Shown here piece after piece: positions 17,634 to 26,263 of a stretch of DNA of 64,000 nucleotides. The stretch is from Lachnospiraceae bacterium (GTDB lineage: Bacteria; Bacillota; Clostridia; Lachnospirales; Lachnospiraceae). The notes under the pieces were generated by a model, which had not been told where the DNA came from, searched no databases, and was given only the letters and a program-made list of their open reading frames with translations. The translations under genes were made by a program, and so were the position numbers. Location of the stretch: the NCBI GenBank assembly GCA_022791975.1, contig JAAWAC010000053.1, forward strand, positions 62,001 through 126,000, given 5' to 3'. Every line of letters begins with the position of its first letter. The first letter of the stretch is position 1.

Positions 17634-17981
17634 ATGAAAGGGAACCAGAGAAAAGGGGTAGCGGTGTATTGCCGCGTGGATAGGGGCAAAAGCCCGGAGG
17701 CGCGAATGGAGGCCTTAAGGATACAAAGGCAGAGGCTGAAAGCTTACGCAGAGGAAAGAGGACTTCCAATCGCAGGCTACTATGTGGACGATGAATTCCC
17801 AGGAAGTATGGGGAATCGCCCGGGTCTGGAACAATTAGGGAAGGATTATGATGCGGGTATGTTTGAGCAGGTTTTGGTGGTCAACCGCAGCCGGTTATAC
17901 AGGAGAAGCCAGGAGTACCAACCCCAGTGGCCCTTTCCTATCTGTTCTCTCAATCAGCTGGAACAGGACAGAACTGATTAG
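17634..17981 (+). CDS. serine-recombinase-like fragment lacking the catalytic serine
   Basis: A 115-residue protein resembling only the N-terminal catalytic domain of a resolvase/invertase: KGVAVYCRVDRG, RIQRQRLKAYAEERG, GYYVDDEFPGS, NRPGLEQL and VLVVNRSRLYRRS line up with the family. The nucleophilic serine of the Y-x-R-V-S motif is Asp here (YCRVD), and there is no DNA-binding part. After RRSQEYQ the sequence stops looking like a recombinase, so the 3' end may be a scar. It is preceded by AAAGGAGGGG and a possible extended -10 (TAGAAT at 17610). It could be a remnant or a non-catalytic regulatory relative; its 3' end overlaps the convergent gene by four bases. Confidence 0.6.
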   Translation: MKGNQRKGVAVYCRVDRGKSPEARMEALRIQRQRLKAYAEERGLPIAGYYVDDEFPGSMGNRPGLEQLGKDYDAGMFEQVLVVNRSRLYRRSQEYQPQWPFPICSLNQLEQDRTD

Positions 17982-18874
17982 GGGGCTGTTGCTGGAAATG
18001 ATTTGTGTGCAGATTCCCTTCTTTCCCTCCAATAAATGGCACACTGGTCTTGGAGAGCGGAAAGATAGCGTTTGAAATAGTCGCCGATAAAGTCCGGATA
18101 AAAATAGCACAGCGTATTGAGAAAATCGTCAATATAGTCCCCGGGAATTTCCTGGATGCGGGCAAAGGGCTCCAGGAAAAGGGGACGGCTGTCCGCATCT
18201 TTTTTTAGGCAATATTCCAGGGTGGAATCACATAAAAGTGTTTCTAACACAGAGGAAAGATCGCAGGAAAGCAGCAGCTGTTTAAGCTTATGGCTGGGAC
18301 CGTCTATGTTTCGATCAATCCCGGCAATATCCAGCTGGAAGCAGCTGATTGGAAAAGCGTCCGTTGTATCCACACGATAGATCTGGTGATTGTTCGCAAG
18401 TAAAAGCTCAAGACCATCGCTCTCTCCGGTAAGACTATAGAGCCCATAAAAGGCAAAATATTGTTTCCAATTTTCTGCTTGTTCCCGGATAGTATGGAAA
18501 TCCGGTGTTGAGTCAAGGAGATCCAAATATTGTTCACCAATGATATACTCTGTTTGGAAATAGGGTTGTTTTTCTCCTGGAGACAGCTGAAACAGAACAG
18601 CATTGGGCATGGAATATTCCATGCCCAGTGCCAATTTGGTATAGACAAACTCATTGCAGGCACAGTCTGTAAAAGCATGTTTCACCAGATATCGATCTTT
18701 GGCATCTGTTTTCCGCCTGGCCAGCAAAAGTTCTCCGCTGTCACCATTATGATTTGGTATCTTAGAAAAAATAAAATCAGCTGTCCCAACAACATCCGGG
18801 GACATCAGCGGTGGCTTGTGCCGGTTTTCTCTTTTCTTTGTTTCCATGCGCAGCAGTTTCATTTGTTCATACAT
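17978..18874 (-). CDS. HipA-like kinase-fold protein, function unknown
   Basis: A 298-residue protein I place tentatively among HipA-like kinases. DRYLVKHAF (candidate ATP lysine), ACNEFVYTKLALGMEYSMPNAVLFQL and the later QIYRVDTTDAFPI resemble the N-lobe and the aspartate strand of that fold; the expected Asn of the catalytic loop is not evident (ESDGLELLLANN), so activity is uncertain. No HipB-like DNA-binding partner is adjacent, so it is not a standard toxin-antitoxin pair. It starts at ATG after CGGAGG and has a consensus promoter. The C-terminal third is helical without recognisable motifs. Confidence 0.55.
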   Translation of the reverse strand: MYEQMKLLRMETKKRENRHKPPLMSPDVVGTADFIFSKIPNHNGDSGELLLARRKTDAKDRYLVKHAFTDCACNEFVYTKLALGMEYSMPNAVLFQLSPGEKQPYFQTEYIIGEQYLDLLDSTPDFHTIREQAENWKQYFAFYGLYSLTGESDGLELLLANNHQIYRVDTTDAFPISCFQLDIAGIDRNIDGPSHKLKQLLLSCDLSSVLETLLCDSTLEYCLKKDADSRPLFLEPFARIQEIPGDYIDDFLNTLCYFYPDFIGDYFKRYLSALQDQCAIYWRERRESAHKSFPATAP

Positions 18875-18896
18875 GTTTCATCCTCCGTTTGTAAAA

Positions 18897-18925
18897 ATTA
18901 TAGAGATAGGAAGAAGGATTGTCAA
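18897..18925 (-). promoter_or_regulatory. consensus promoter of the HipA-like gene
   Basis: On the minus strand: TTGACA (complement of 18920-18925), exactly 17 bases, TATAAT (complement of 18897-18902). Both hexamers match the consensus fully, only ~22 bases before the start codon. The 18875-19199 gap also contains the promoter at 19088; I see nothing else in it. Confidence 0.8.
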
Positions 18926-19087
18926 TCGAATTGGAGGGATGTGAAAAATTAATACCCTTTCTGCCACATTTTTTACACTTTTTCAGGAAACAGCAGAGTT
19001 AGCCATATCTATAAGCAAACCGTGCAGGATTCTTTTCGCGGGGCAGCTCCACTGCTCTGCGTCTTATACGCAAAGCTTATTTAAATA

Positions 19088-19116
19088 TTGTTTTATTTTC
19101 CCCTGGGGGGTATGAT
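19088..19116 (+). promoter_or_regulatory. promoter of the NAD(P)HX repair gene
   Basis: TTGTTT at 19088-19093, 17-base spacer with a G/C-rich run, TATGAT at 19111-19116; 84 bases before the start codon. Confidence 0.6.
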
Positions 19117-19199
19117 AGAAGAAACAAAATCGTTCATTTAGTATGGGATTTTTCTTATAGAAAACGATACCGTATGAGAGGTAGAAAGGGGAGAATAGA

Positions 19200-20909
19200 A
19201 TGCAGATAGCCACAAAAGACCAGATGCGAGGCATGGATCGCACAGCGATAGAGGACTGGGGGATTTCCTCCACTTATTTGATGGAACGGGCAGCCAAAGG
19301 CTTTGCCAGGGCGGCCGCGGAGCTTTGTGATGGAGTGAGGTGGTCTGAAAGAGCAGAGAACGGGAACTCTGGATCTGGGGAAGAAAAAGGGGACGAAGCT
19401 AAGCGGGTGGCGGTGTTTTGCGGTCCGGGGAACAACGGGGGAGACGGAGTGGCAGCCGCCCGATTTTTGTTGGAACAGGGCTTTTTGGTGCGGACTTTTC
19501 TGGTGGGGAGACGGGAGCGCATGACCCCAGATTGCCGGGAAATGGAGAAACGCCTGATAGCCTTGGGAGGTGTCCTGGAGGATTTTGTGCCGGAAGAGCA
19601 GGGACAAGAGGGCTGGTGTCAGGAGGCAGATGTGATTCTGGATGCCATCTTTGGCATAGGGCTTCATGGGGCAGTGCAGGGAGCGGCCAGGACAGCCATC
19701 CGGTGGATCAACGAGAGCCCGGCACCGGTGGTATCCGCAGATATTGCCAGCGGGGTGGAGGCGGATACAGGGCGAATTTTGGGGACAGCGGTGCAGGCAA
19801 CTGTGACTGTGACCTTTACCTGTCCCAAGGCTGGTCATTTTGTGGGAAAGGGCGCTCTGTATGCCGGCCGGGTTTTGGTGCATGAGATAGGGATTCCGGA
19901 GGAAGTCCGGGAGAAGTGGTTACATCTACCGCTCCAGGATAAGGCAGAGCAGACACAGCTTCGGGATTGGACAGGAGCGTGGGAGAACCCTGCCACTTTG
20001 GAGACGCTAACCCTTGCGGAGGTTGGGAGACTGTTGCCAGAGCGGCCAAAAGACGGGCACAAAGGGACCTTTGGGAAGGTATATGTGCTGGGGGGCAGTG
20101 TGGGGCTTAGCGGTGCGCCACTTTTCGCCAGCCAGGCGGCGGTGCGCAGTGGCAGCGGTCTGGTCTTTGTGGGGGTGCCCGGCCAGATTTACGGAATTGT
20201 GGCAGGTGCCAGCCAGGAGGCCATGCCTTATCCCCTGGCCTGTGACCAGGAGGGGCGGTTGATTATGGAATCCCTGTGGAGTATTTCCAACCGGGCGGAG
20301 CACTGCGACGCAGTGCTTATGGGACCGGGCATGGGAAGATCCCGGGATGTGGAGCGTCTGGTGGGAAAGCTTCTTTTACGGCTGCGGCAACCTCTGGTTT
20401 TGGACGCGGACGGTCTGTATGCCATCCGGAACCGGCGGGAGCTGTTAAAGGAGCGGGCCAGCCGGGGATGGGTTACCGTGCTAACGCCTCATGACGGGGA
20501 ATTTGCCTATTTGGGCGGGGATCTGTCCGGGCAGCAGAGGCTTATGGAAGCACGGCGATTTGCCCGGGAGTATGGGTGTATTTTAGTGCTGAAAGGGCAT
20601 GGCACCCTAATCGCGGAGCCAGGAGGCAGGACCTTTGTTAATACCACCGGCAACTGTGGCATGGCCAAGGGAGGCAGCGGGGATGTGCTGTCCGGTATGA
20701 TCTTGTCATTTTTGGGACAGGGGGTAAAGCCTCTTTTGGCTGCGGCCCTGGGGGTGTGGATGCATGGGAGAGCTGGGGATCTGTGCGCCCAGGAAAAGAC
20801 TGTCTATGCCATGAGCCCCAGGGATATGGTGGAGAGTCTGCCCGGGGTGTTCCGAGAGCTTTTGGGGCAGAGAAGGAGCCGGAAAGAAAAGTCTCCCTTC
20901 ATTTTGTAG
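19200..20909 (+). CDS. nnr: bifunctional NAD(P)H-hydrate epimerase / ADP-dependent NAD(P)H-hydrate dehydratase
   Basis: A 569-residue fusion that repairs hydrated NADH and NADPH. The N-terminal half is a YjeF/NnrE epimerase (MERAAKGFARAA, CGPGNNGGDGVAAARFL near residue 75, DAIFGIGLHG, SADIASGVEADTG). The C-terminal half is a ribokinase-like NnrD dehydratase (GTFGKVYVLGGSVGLSGA near 285, MGPGMGRS, LDADGLYAI, TPHDGEFAYL, and the anion hole NCGMAKGGSGDVLSGMI near 480). Length and order match bacterial Nnr. It is monocistronic with its own promoter. About 30 residues of charged low-complexity sequence (SERAENGNSGSGEEKGDEAK) are inserted before the Rossmann glycine loop. Confidence 0.95.
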   Translation: MQIATKDQMRGMDRTAIEDWGISSTYLMERAAKGFARAAAELCDGVRWSERAENGNSGSGEEKGDEAKRVAVFCGPGNNGGDGVAAARFLLEQGFLVRTFLVGRRERMTPDCREMEKRLIALGGVLEDFVPEEQGQEGWCQEADVILDAIFGIGLHGAVQGAARTAIRWINESPAPVVSADIASGVEADTGRILGTAVQATVTVTFTCPKAGHFVGKGALYAGRVLVHEIGIPEEVREKWLHLPLQDKAEQTQLRDWTGAWENPATLETLTLAEVGRLLPERPKDGHKGTFGKVYVLGGSVGLSGAPLFASQAAVRSGSGLVFVGVPGQIYGIVAGASQEAMPYPLACDQEGRLIMESLWSISNRAEHCDAVLMGPGMGRSRDVERLVGKLLLRLRQPLVLDADGLYAIRNRRELLKERASRGWVTVLTPHDGEFAYLGGDLSGQQRLMEARRFAREYGCILVLKGHGTLIAEPGGRTFVNTTGNCGMAKGGSGDVLSGMILSFLGQGVKPLLAAALGVWMHGRAGDLCAQEKTVYAMSPRDMVESLPGVFRELLGQRRSRKEKSPFIL

Positions 20910-21003
20910 GAAGTCTCCTCTATTATTTGTACAAAGTGTCGAAGATGCAATGAGTTTTTTTTAAATACATGGAAAAAACCCTGGAAAATTCGGAAAAAAG
21001 GGA

Positions 21004-21032
21004 TTGAAGTATCGTACAAGATGTATTAAAAT
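21004..21032 (+). promoter_or_regulatory. promoter of the methyltetrahydrofolate methyltransferase-like gene
   Basis: TTGAAG at 21004-21009, 17-base spacer, TAAAAT at 21027-21032; about 48 bases before the ATG. Confidence 0.62.
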
Positions 21033-21080
21033 AAAGACAGTTTCAGGAAACGTCAAATAAAAAGTGGAGGTATAACAATT

Positions 21081-21890
21081 ATGATTATTATCGGGGAAAA
21101 GATCAACGGTTCCATTCCGGTTGTGGCTGAGGCCATTGCCAATAAGGATGCGGAGTTTATTAAGCACAGAGCAGAGATTCAGGCCAATGCCAATGCTACC
21201 TTTATTGACTGCTGTGCATCAGTGCCGGAGGATGTGGAGACAGAGACCCTTCACTGGATGATTGATCTCATTCAGGAAGTGACCGATACGCCCATATGCA
21301 TTGACAGCCCCAGCCCCAGATCCTGTGTGGCTGCCATTCCTTTCTGCAAAAAGCCGGGGCTTATCAACTCGGTTTCCATGGAGAGCGGCAAGATTGACAC
21401 CATTTTCCCGGTGATTGCAGACACCAAGTGGCAGGTGGTGGCCCTTTTGTGTGATGACAAGGGAATTCCCACCTCTGTGGAGCGGAGAATGGAGGTATTC
21501 CATCAGATTATGGAGAAGGCAAAGGAGTACAACATTGCTCCCTCCCGGATTCACATCGATCCCCTGGTAGTGACCCTGTCCACCGACGAGACAGCTCTGA
21601 CCATGTTTGCAGAGTGCTGTCGCCAGATTAAGGCAGAGTACCCGGATATCCATATCACCAGTGGTCTCTCCAACATTTCCTTTGGTTTGCCTGCCAGAAA
21701 GAATGTAAATCAGGCCTTTATGGTACTGGCTATGAATGCGGGGATGGATAGCGCCATTGTAGACCCCACCAACACGGATATGCTGGGAATGATCTACGCT
21801 ACGGACGCTCTGCTGGAGAATGATGAGTTCTGCTTGGAGTATATCGGGGCCTACAGAGAAGGTCTGATTTCCAAGCCCAAGAAGGCTTAA
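21081..21890 (+). CDS. methyltetrahydrofolate:corrinoid methyltransferase-type protein (pterin-binding domain)
   Basis: A 269-residue TIM-barrel protein of the pterin-binding (dihydropteroate synthase-like) superfamily, in the AcsE/MtvA/MtrH-like branch that moves methyl groups between corrinoid proteins and tetrahydrofolate. Evidence: the start MIIIGEKINGSIP, ANATFIDCCASVPED (the D-N-like ligand strand), CIDSPSPRSC, LINSVSMESGK, HIDPLVVTLS, TSGLSNISFGLPAR and AIVDPTNTDM. Dihydropteroate synthase proper is unlikely: folate genes are absent and the length and SNxSFGLPxR motif fit MeTr. It stands alone with promoter and terminator, 9 kb from the corrinoid protein it would serve. Confidence 0.85.
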   Translation: MIIIGEKINGSIPVVAEAIANKDAEFIKHRAEIQANANATFIDCCASVPEDVETETLHWMIDLIQEVTDTPICIDSPSPRSCVAAIPFCKKPGLINSVSMESGKIDTIFPVIADTKWQVVALLCDDKGIPTSVERRMEVFHQIMEKAKEYNIAPSRIHIDPLVVTLSTDETALTMFAECCRQIKAEYPDIHITSGLSNISFGLPARKNVNQAFMVLAMNAGMDSAIVDPTNTDMLGMIYATDALLENDEFCLEYIGAYREGLISKPKKA

Positions 21891-21964
21891 AGTTCCGGAC
21901 AAACTTTATGAAAGATCCAAGGAAGGCTGTATTTTAGGACCAGAGGACGGCAAAGAGTTAAAGG

Positions 21965-22008
21965 ACACCGCCCCTTTCCCGGTTGACAGGGAAAGGGGCG
22001 GTGTTTTG
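21965..22008 (+). terminator. very strong terminator
   Basis: ACACCGCCCCTTTCCC (21965-21980) pairs perfectly with GGGAAAGGGGCGGTGT (21989-22004) around an 8-base loop, followed by a T-run. Confidence 0.95.
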
Positions 22009-22035
22009 ATCTGTGGAAAAGCTTTGTGAGGAAAA

Positions 22036-22051
22036 GATGCAAAAATGATGC
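22036..22051 (+). promoter_or_regulatory. tandem GATGC element, copy 1 (putative response-regulator site)
   Basis: GATGCAAAAATGATGC: two GATGC half sites starting 11 bases apart, one helical turn, as bound by OmpR/PhoB-type dimers. It lies 21 bases before the -35 of the operon that encodes the response regulator itself. An identical copy is at 26264. Confidence 0.7.
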
Positions 22052-22072
22052 CAGAACCGGCGGGCCTGTTCG

Positions 22073-22101
22073 TTGACTTGCCCTCGGGTCTTGGCTATAA
22101 T
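22073..22101 (+). promoter_or_regulatory. promoter of the two-component operon
   Basis: TTGACT at 22073-22078, exactly 17 bases, TATAAT at 22096-22101. Confidence 0.8.
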
Positions 22102-22182
22102 AGAAGGCAGATAAGGAACCTGGGGAAAAGCGCTTGCCTCAGAAAAATGGTGGTGCAGCGGGACTTTCAGTGGGAAATGCAT

Positions 22183-23307
22183 ATGGATACTTATAATAGA
22201 CACAAAAGAATGAAGAGAAAGCTCTTGTCCCTTTTATTGGGGAGCATTCTGGCTCTTCTCATGCCTTTGGATGTGTGGGCCAGCCAGGGTGACAGCCAGA
22301 ATGAACAGCTGCTTAGGGATTACCGGGAATATGAGGCCCGCTTTCAGGCTATCCGGCAGCTTCAGGACCTGGAAGAAAACGGCTATGAGGTTCTGGAGGA
22401 CCAGGTCTTTCCCGTGGTGTTGGAATCTTTTGGGGAGGAGGAGCTAACCCTGGTGCCAGCCATGGAGCGGACTTGGCGTAGGCTGGCGCTATTTATCGCA
22501 GACCATATGGGGCAGATCCTTTACAAATGCAATCAGCTGGAGACCAACAACGGCCGCCGGGGAGAGCTTCTCCAGGGAACCCGGGAGATAGCTGCTGTGT
22601 CCTTTGTGGATGTGAACCGGGATGGGCGGACGGATATTATTTTGATCACCAAATGTGTCAACGACACAGGCAGCTATGCAGGGATTCCCTATAAAGTGGG
22701 AGATGTGTTGTTTCAGGGAGAGGGGACCTTTTACCGGGATTGGCGCATTTCTGACAAGATCAACCGGTTCAGCATGAATAAAAGCGCCAACTGTATTATT
22801 TCCTTTGTGCGGGACGGGGAATCGGCGGAATATCTGTACACGGCTTCCACCCTGGAGGAACTTTTGGAAAACGGCTTTGTCATAGAGCCGGGACAGTGTT
22901 ACACCCGGGAATTTGAAAAGCTGGGGAGATTGCAGGTGGTGCCGGGAACCATGCGTATCTCCGAGTACAATATGTTTCTCATCTATCTTGTCAATGAGCA
23001 GGGGGAGATTGTGTGGAGCTTGCAGCCTATGGGAGACTATGACAGTCTGTACTCTCTTCGCGGCATTAACGGTAGGGATGTGGACGGTGACGGATTAAAG
23101 GATCTGGTGGTGCTGGCCAGGTACAGCATAGAAAGTGCTCCTGGAGAGCTACAGGTGGAGACTCGCTGCTCCATCTATTATCAGAGAACCAACGGGTTTG
23201 AGGTGGACACGGAGTTTGAAAAGACTTACCAGTGCACGGAGGAGGACACCATGGAGGATCTGATCCGGAAAATACGAGAATATTGGGGATGGCAGATAGA
23301 ACAATGA
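22183..23307 (+). CDS. secreted protein with VCBS/FG-GAP-like repeats, function unknown
   Basis: An exported protein of about 374 residues. After a basic start comes a signal peptide (MKRKLLSLLLGSILALLMP, cut near VWASQ). The mature part has two calcium-loop-like repeats, FVDVNRDGRTDIIL and GRDVDGDGLKDLVVL, of the type in FG-GAP/VCBS proteins. I do not recognise a catalytic domain. It is the first gene of the operon and overlaps the response regulator by four bases (ATGA), so it is probably an extracytoplasmic partner or target of the sensor. Start is uncertain: ATG 22183 has GGGAA six bases upstream; ATG 22177 and 22210 are alternatives. Any start before ~22108 would precede the promoter. 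Confidence 0.65.
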   Translation: MDTYNRHKRMKRKLLSLLLGSILALLMPLDVWASQGDSQNEQLLRDYREYEARFQAIRQLQDLEENGYEVLEDQVFPVVLESFGEEELTLVPAMERTWRRLALFIADHMGQILYKCNQLETNNGRRGELLQGTREIAAVSFVDVNRDGRTDIILITKCVNDTGSYAGIPYKVGDVLFQGEGTFYRDWRISDKINRFSMNKSANCIISFVRDGESAEYLYTASTLEELLENGFVIEPGQCYTREFEKLGRLQVVPGTMRISEYNMFLIYLVNEQGEIVWSLQPMGDYDSLYSLRGINGRDVDGDGLKDLVVLARYSIESAPGELQVETRCSIYYQRTNGFEVDTEFEKTYQCTEEDTMEDLIRKIREYWGWQIEQ

Positions 23308-23957
23308 TACGGATATTGATAGTGGATGACGAAAAACCAATTTGCGATTTGATTGATTTAAACCTGACGGCCGCAGGCTATCAGTGCAAAAGTGTTCAGG
23401 ATGGCCTGAAAGCTATTGACTGCATTGAGCAGGAAAGCTTTGACCTGGTGCTGCTGGATGTGATGTTGCCGGGAGCCGATGGCTTTGATATTATGGAGTA
23501 TATCCGGCCTTTGCAGGTGCCGGTGATCTTTATTACGGCCAGAGACCATGTGCGGGACAAGGTACGGGGATTAAAGCTGGGAGCGGAGGACTACCTGGTC
23601 AAGCCCTTTGAGGTCCAGGAGCTGTTAGCCCGTGTGGAGGTGGTTCTGCGCAGGTTTCACAAGACCGAACAATTTTTGACAGCCGGGGATGTGACCGTGG
23701 ATCTGGAGGCACGCAAAGTAACCCGAAACGGAAAACCTGTAGTGCTTACCAACAAGGAATATGGTCTGTTGGTGCTTTTTATCCGCAATAAAAATGTGGC
23801 ATTATTCAAGGAAACCCTCTATGAGAAGGTTTGGGAGGATGCCTATCTGGCGGACAGCCGAACTTTGGAGCTCCATGTTCAGAGACTTCGGCGGAAGATG
23901 GGTTGGGAAAAAAACCTGGTGGCCGTGTACAAGGTAGGGTACCGGCTGGAAATATAA
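23304..23957 (+). CDS. OmpR/PhoB-family response regulator
   Basis: A 217-residue regulator. The receiver domain has the acidic pair in ILIVDDEKP (residues 8-9), the phosphoacceptor Asp in LVLLDVMLPGADGFD (about 52), the Thr/Ser in VIFITARD and the Lys in DYLVKPFEVQ. The winged-helix output domain follows (about 125-217; LTNKEYGLLVLFI, DSRTLELHVQRLRRKM, YKVGYRLEI). Start is ATG 23304, overlapping the stop of the secreted-protein gene; an upstream extension inside that gene is not supported. The identical tandem GATGC elements at 22036 and 26264 are the likely binding sites. Confidence 0.93.
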   Translation: MIRILIVDDEKPICDLIDLNLTAAGYQCKSVQDGLKAIDCIEQESFDLVLLDVMLPGADGFDIMEYIRPLQVPVIFITARDHVRDKVRGLKLGAEDYLVKPFEVQELLARVEVVLRRFHKTEQFLTAGDVTVDLEARKVTRNGKPVVLTNKEYGLLVLFIRNKNVALFKETLYEKVWEDAYLADSRTLELHVQRLRRKMGWEKNLVAVYKVGYRLEI

Positions 23958-24002
23958 GATGGGGGATTCCAAAGAAAAGGGCGCAATCCCACAGGAGGCC
24001 TT

Positions 24003-25415
24003 ATGAAATTTTCCTATAAAATTTTGCTGTGTACCATGTTGACTCTGGCTGTGGAATTTGGAATTGGTGGCTATGTGTTTGTCAATGATGTATTTAAAGC
24101 CTCCCTGGAGCGGGAGACAGGACAGGCCATGGATGAGAGCAGCATATTGCGGTTTGCCTTTGAGACGGCAGCCCTAAACATTCCCTCCAAATATAATAGG
24201 CTGCAAAACTCTGTCATCGAGGAGATCGGCGCAAACCTGGAAAAGAGCGGCCAGGGAACCGGACGGCTTCTGCGCCTGTCTGATGAGGAGCGGCAGGTGG
24301 TCTATGCCAGCGAGGGATTTGTAGAGGATACCAAGCTTTTAAATCAAATCCAGGAGAAAACCAGAGCTTATCAGATTATTCACCCGGATGAGGGACACTA
24401 TTACATACAGACCGGAATGCGCATTACCACTCTGGACCGGGTTCTGTATCTGGAAACTTTGCGGGATGTGACCCCGGTTTATGGGGAGCGGGAGCGGGGC
24501 TTTGCGGTTTATCGGAATCTGACCCTGTTGATTCTGATTGTAAGCTCTGTGCTGATGTTTTTTATCTCCTCCTGGCTTACCCGGCCCATTCGTCTCTTGA
24601 CCCAGGCAGCCCGAAAGATGACGGCAGGAGACTACAGCTATCGGGCGGAGCAGATAAGCTTGGATGAGATGGGGCAGCTTACCTGTGACTTTAATCACAT
24701 GGCCAATGTGTTGGAGGAAAATATTCTTAAGCTTCAGGAGGAGGTGCGGGCCAGGGAGGACTTTATCGCCGCCTTTTCCCATGAGCTGAAAACGCCTCTT
24801 ACGGCGGTGATCGGCTATGCGGATCTTCTCCGCACCCGGAAGCTTGATGACGAAAAGCATTTCTTGTCTGCCAATTATATTTACACGGAGGGAAAGCGAC
24901 TGGAGGCCATGTCCCTTCGCCTTCTGGACATCATTGTGACCAAGCGATGTGCCCTGGAGCCCCAGGATATAAAAACAGAACATATGTTTTCTTATCTTCG
25001 GGATATGTACCGGGGACATAGGGAGCATCCCCTGGTATTTCAGTATGAGCAGGGCACGATTCGGGCGGAGGCCAATCTTTTGAAAACCGTGCTTTTGAAT
25101 CTGGTGGACAATGCCTGCAAGGCCTCAGAGACAGGCAGCCGGGTGGAAATCCTGGGGGAGAACAGAAGCGAGGGCTACTGGTTTGCGGTGAAGGATTTTG
25201 GCGTGGGGATTCCTGTGGAGGAGTGCAGGAAAATCACGGAGGCCTTTTACATGGTGGATAAATCCCGGTCCCGAAGTCACAACGGCGCAGGCCTGGGGCT
25301 GGCGCTCTGCGCAGAGATCCTAAAGCTTCACGGAAGCGGGCTAGAGATTGAAAGTACGCCGGGGGAGGGAAGCTGCTTTGGATTTTTGATTCCCCGTGCA
25401 GGGACAGAGGAGTAG
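24003..25415 (+). CDS. membrane sensor histidine kinase
   Basis: A 470-residue kinase. Membrane segment 1 at about residues 6-26, an external sensing region of ~140 residues, membrane segment 2 near 177-197 (NLTLLILIVSSVLMFFISS), a HAMP linker (LTRPIRLLTQAARKMTAGDY), a HisKA dimer with the phosphorylated His in FSHELKTPLTAVIGYADLL (about 260), and an ATPase domain with N-box NLVDNACKAS, G1 DFGVGIP, F-box FYMVDKS and G2 GAGLGLAL. All catalytic boxes are intact. It sits 45 bases behind its regulator with an AGGAGG site and is the evident cognate partner. The ligand is unknown. Confidence 0.93.
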   Translation: MKFSYKILLCTMLTLAVEFGIGGYVFVNDVFKASLERETGQAMDESSILRFAFETAALNIPSKYNRLQNSVIEEIGANLEKSGQGTGRLLRLSDEERQVVYASEGFVEDTKLLNQIQEKTRAYQIIHPDEGHYYIQTGMRITTLDRVLYLETLRDVTPVYGERERGFAVYRNLTLLILIVSSVLMFFISSWLTRPIRLLTQAARKMTAGDYSYRAEQISLDEMGQLTCDFNHMANVLEENILKLQEEVRAREDFIAAFSHELKTPLTAVIGYADLLRTRKLDDEKHFLSANYIYTEGKRLEAMSLRLLDIIVTKRCALEPQDIKTEHMFSYLRDMYRGHREHPLVFQYEQGTIRAEANLLKTVLLNLVDNACKASETGSRVEILGENRSEGYWFAVKDFGVGIPVEECRKITEAFYMVDKSRSRSHNGAGLGLALCAEILKLHGSGLEIESTPGEGSCFGFLIPRAGTEE

Positions 25416-25418
25416 GCG

Positions 25419-26261
25419 ATGAGAGCAAAGGATAAAGGGGAAAAGTGGAAACAGATTGCCGTGCCTGTGCTGGCCGGGTGTGTGCTGCTCCTGTCTGTGT
25501 TGGGGCCGGAACAGCTGGCCCGCTATCAGGACAGGGGAACTCTGAACCGGATCACCGTGGAGGAGACGGAAGAAGCCAGCGAGGGATACCGGTATACCTT
25601 AAACAGCAATGAAAAACTGTTTCTTTTGGCAGAGTGTCTCAGCCATCAGGTGCTTCCGGAAAGTGAGCAGAGCGCCATGACCCGGACGGGCAGCAGTAGC
25701 ATGGATTATGAAGGGCTTTTGGGAACCTATGCTTTTGTGGTAAACCGGCAGGGGCCCTCCGAGCGGGAGATTACGGATGCGGAGATTTTTAAAATCTGTA
25801 ACCGGGAGCTGGAAAGCTTAAAAGAGCTGGGGGTAATGCCAGAGGATGTGAGGGAGGTGGACCCTTCCTCCTATAGCGCAGTGCTCTATTCGGCTATTGA
25901 TGTGCTGGAGCCCCAGAATAATATGTCTGTGTGGCGGGTGAGCCTCTCTACCAGCCATCAGAATGCAGACAAGGCCAATCGGCTGATAGATGCTTATATT
26001 GATGCGGACTCGGGAAAAATCTACAGCTTTTATGCCCGGACGGATCGAAGCTGGGAGGAGTTGGAGCCGGAGGGGATGGTGGAGGAATGGAGCGCTTATC
26101 TGGGATTGACCGGACAGGAGATTTATGAGGCAGAGAATCCTCTTTTGGAGACCACTCCCAATTTTTACAAATACCGATTTCCCGGTATGGATGAGGGCAG
26201 TACCATTGTTACCATCGGGTTCTACGAGGGAATTCATGAGCTGTTTCTGAAAAATATATAA
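25419..26261 (+). CDS. membrane-anchored extracytoplasmic protein of the two-component operon, function unknown
   Basis: A 280-residue protein with a basic N-terminus and one membrane anchor (IAVPVLAGCVLLLSVLG, about residues 12-30), the rest predicted outside the cell. DADSGKIYSFYARTDRSWEEL and TIVTIGFYEGIHELF are mixed alpha/beta without recognisable catalytic motifs. It follows the kinase by three bases, so it is translated from the same message. Kinase operons in Lachnospiraceae often end with a similar protein and may use it as a sensor accessory; that role is inference. Confidence 0.6.
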   Translation: MRAKDKGEKWKQIAVPVLAGCVLLLSVLGPEQLARYQDRGTLNRITVEETEEASEGYRYTLNSNEKLFLLAECLSHQVLPESEQSAMTRTGSSSMDYEGLLGTYAFVVNRQGPSEREITDAEIFKICNRELESLKELGVMPEDVREVDPSSYSAVLYSAIDVLEPQNNMSVWRVSLSTSHQNADKANRLIDAYIDADSGKIYSFYARTDRSWEELEPEGMVEEWSAYLGLTGQEIYEAENPLLETTPNFYKYRFPGMDEGSTIVTIGFYEGIHELFLKNI

Positions 26262-26263
26262 AA

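Noticed and set aside
21081-21890. Dihydropteroate synthase (folP)
   Set aside because: No folate synthesis genes nearby, and the sequence fits the methyl-THF methyltransferase branch of the pterin-binding family.
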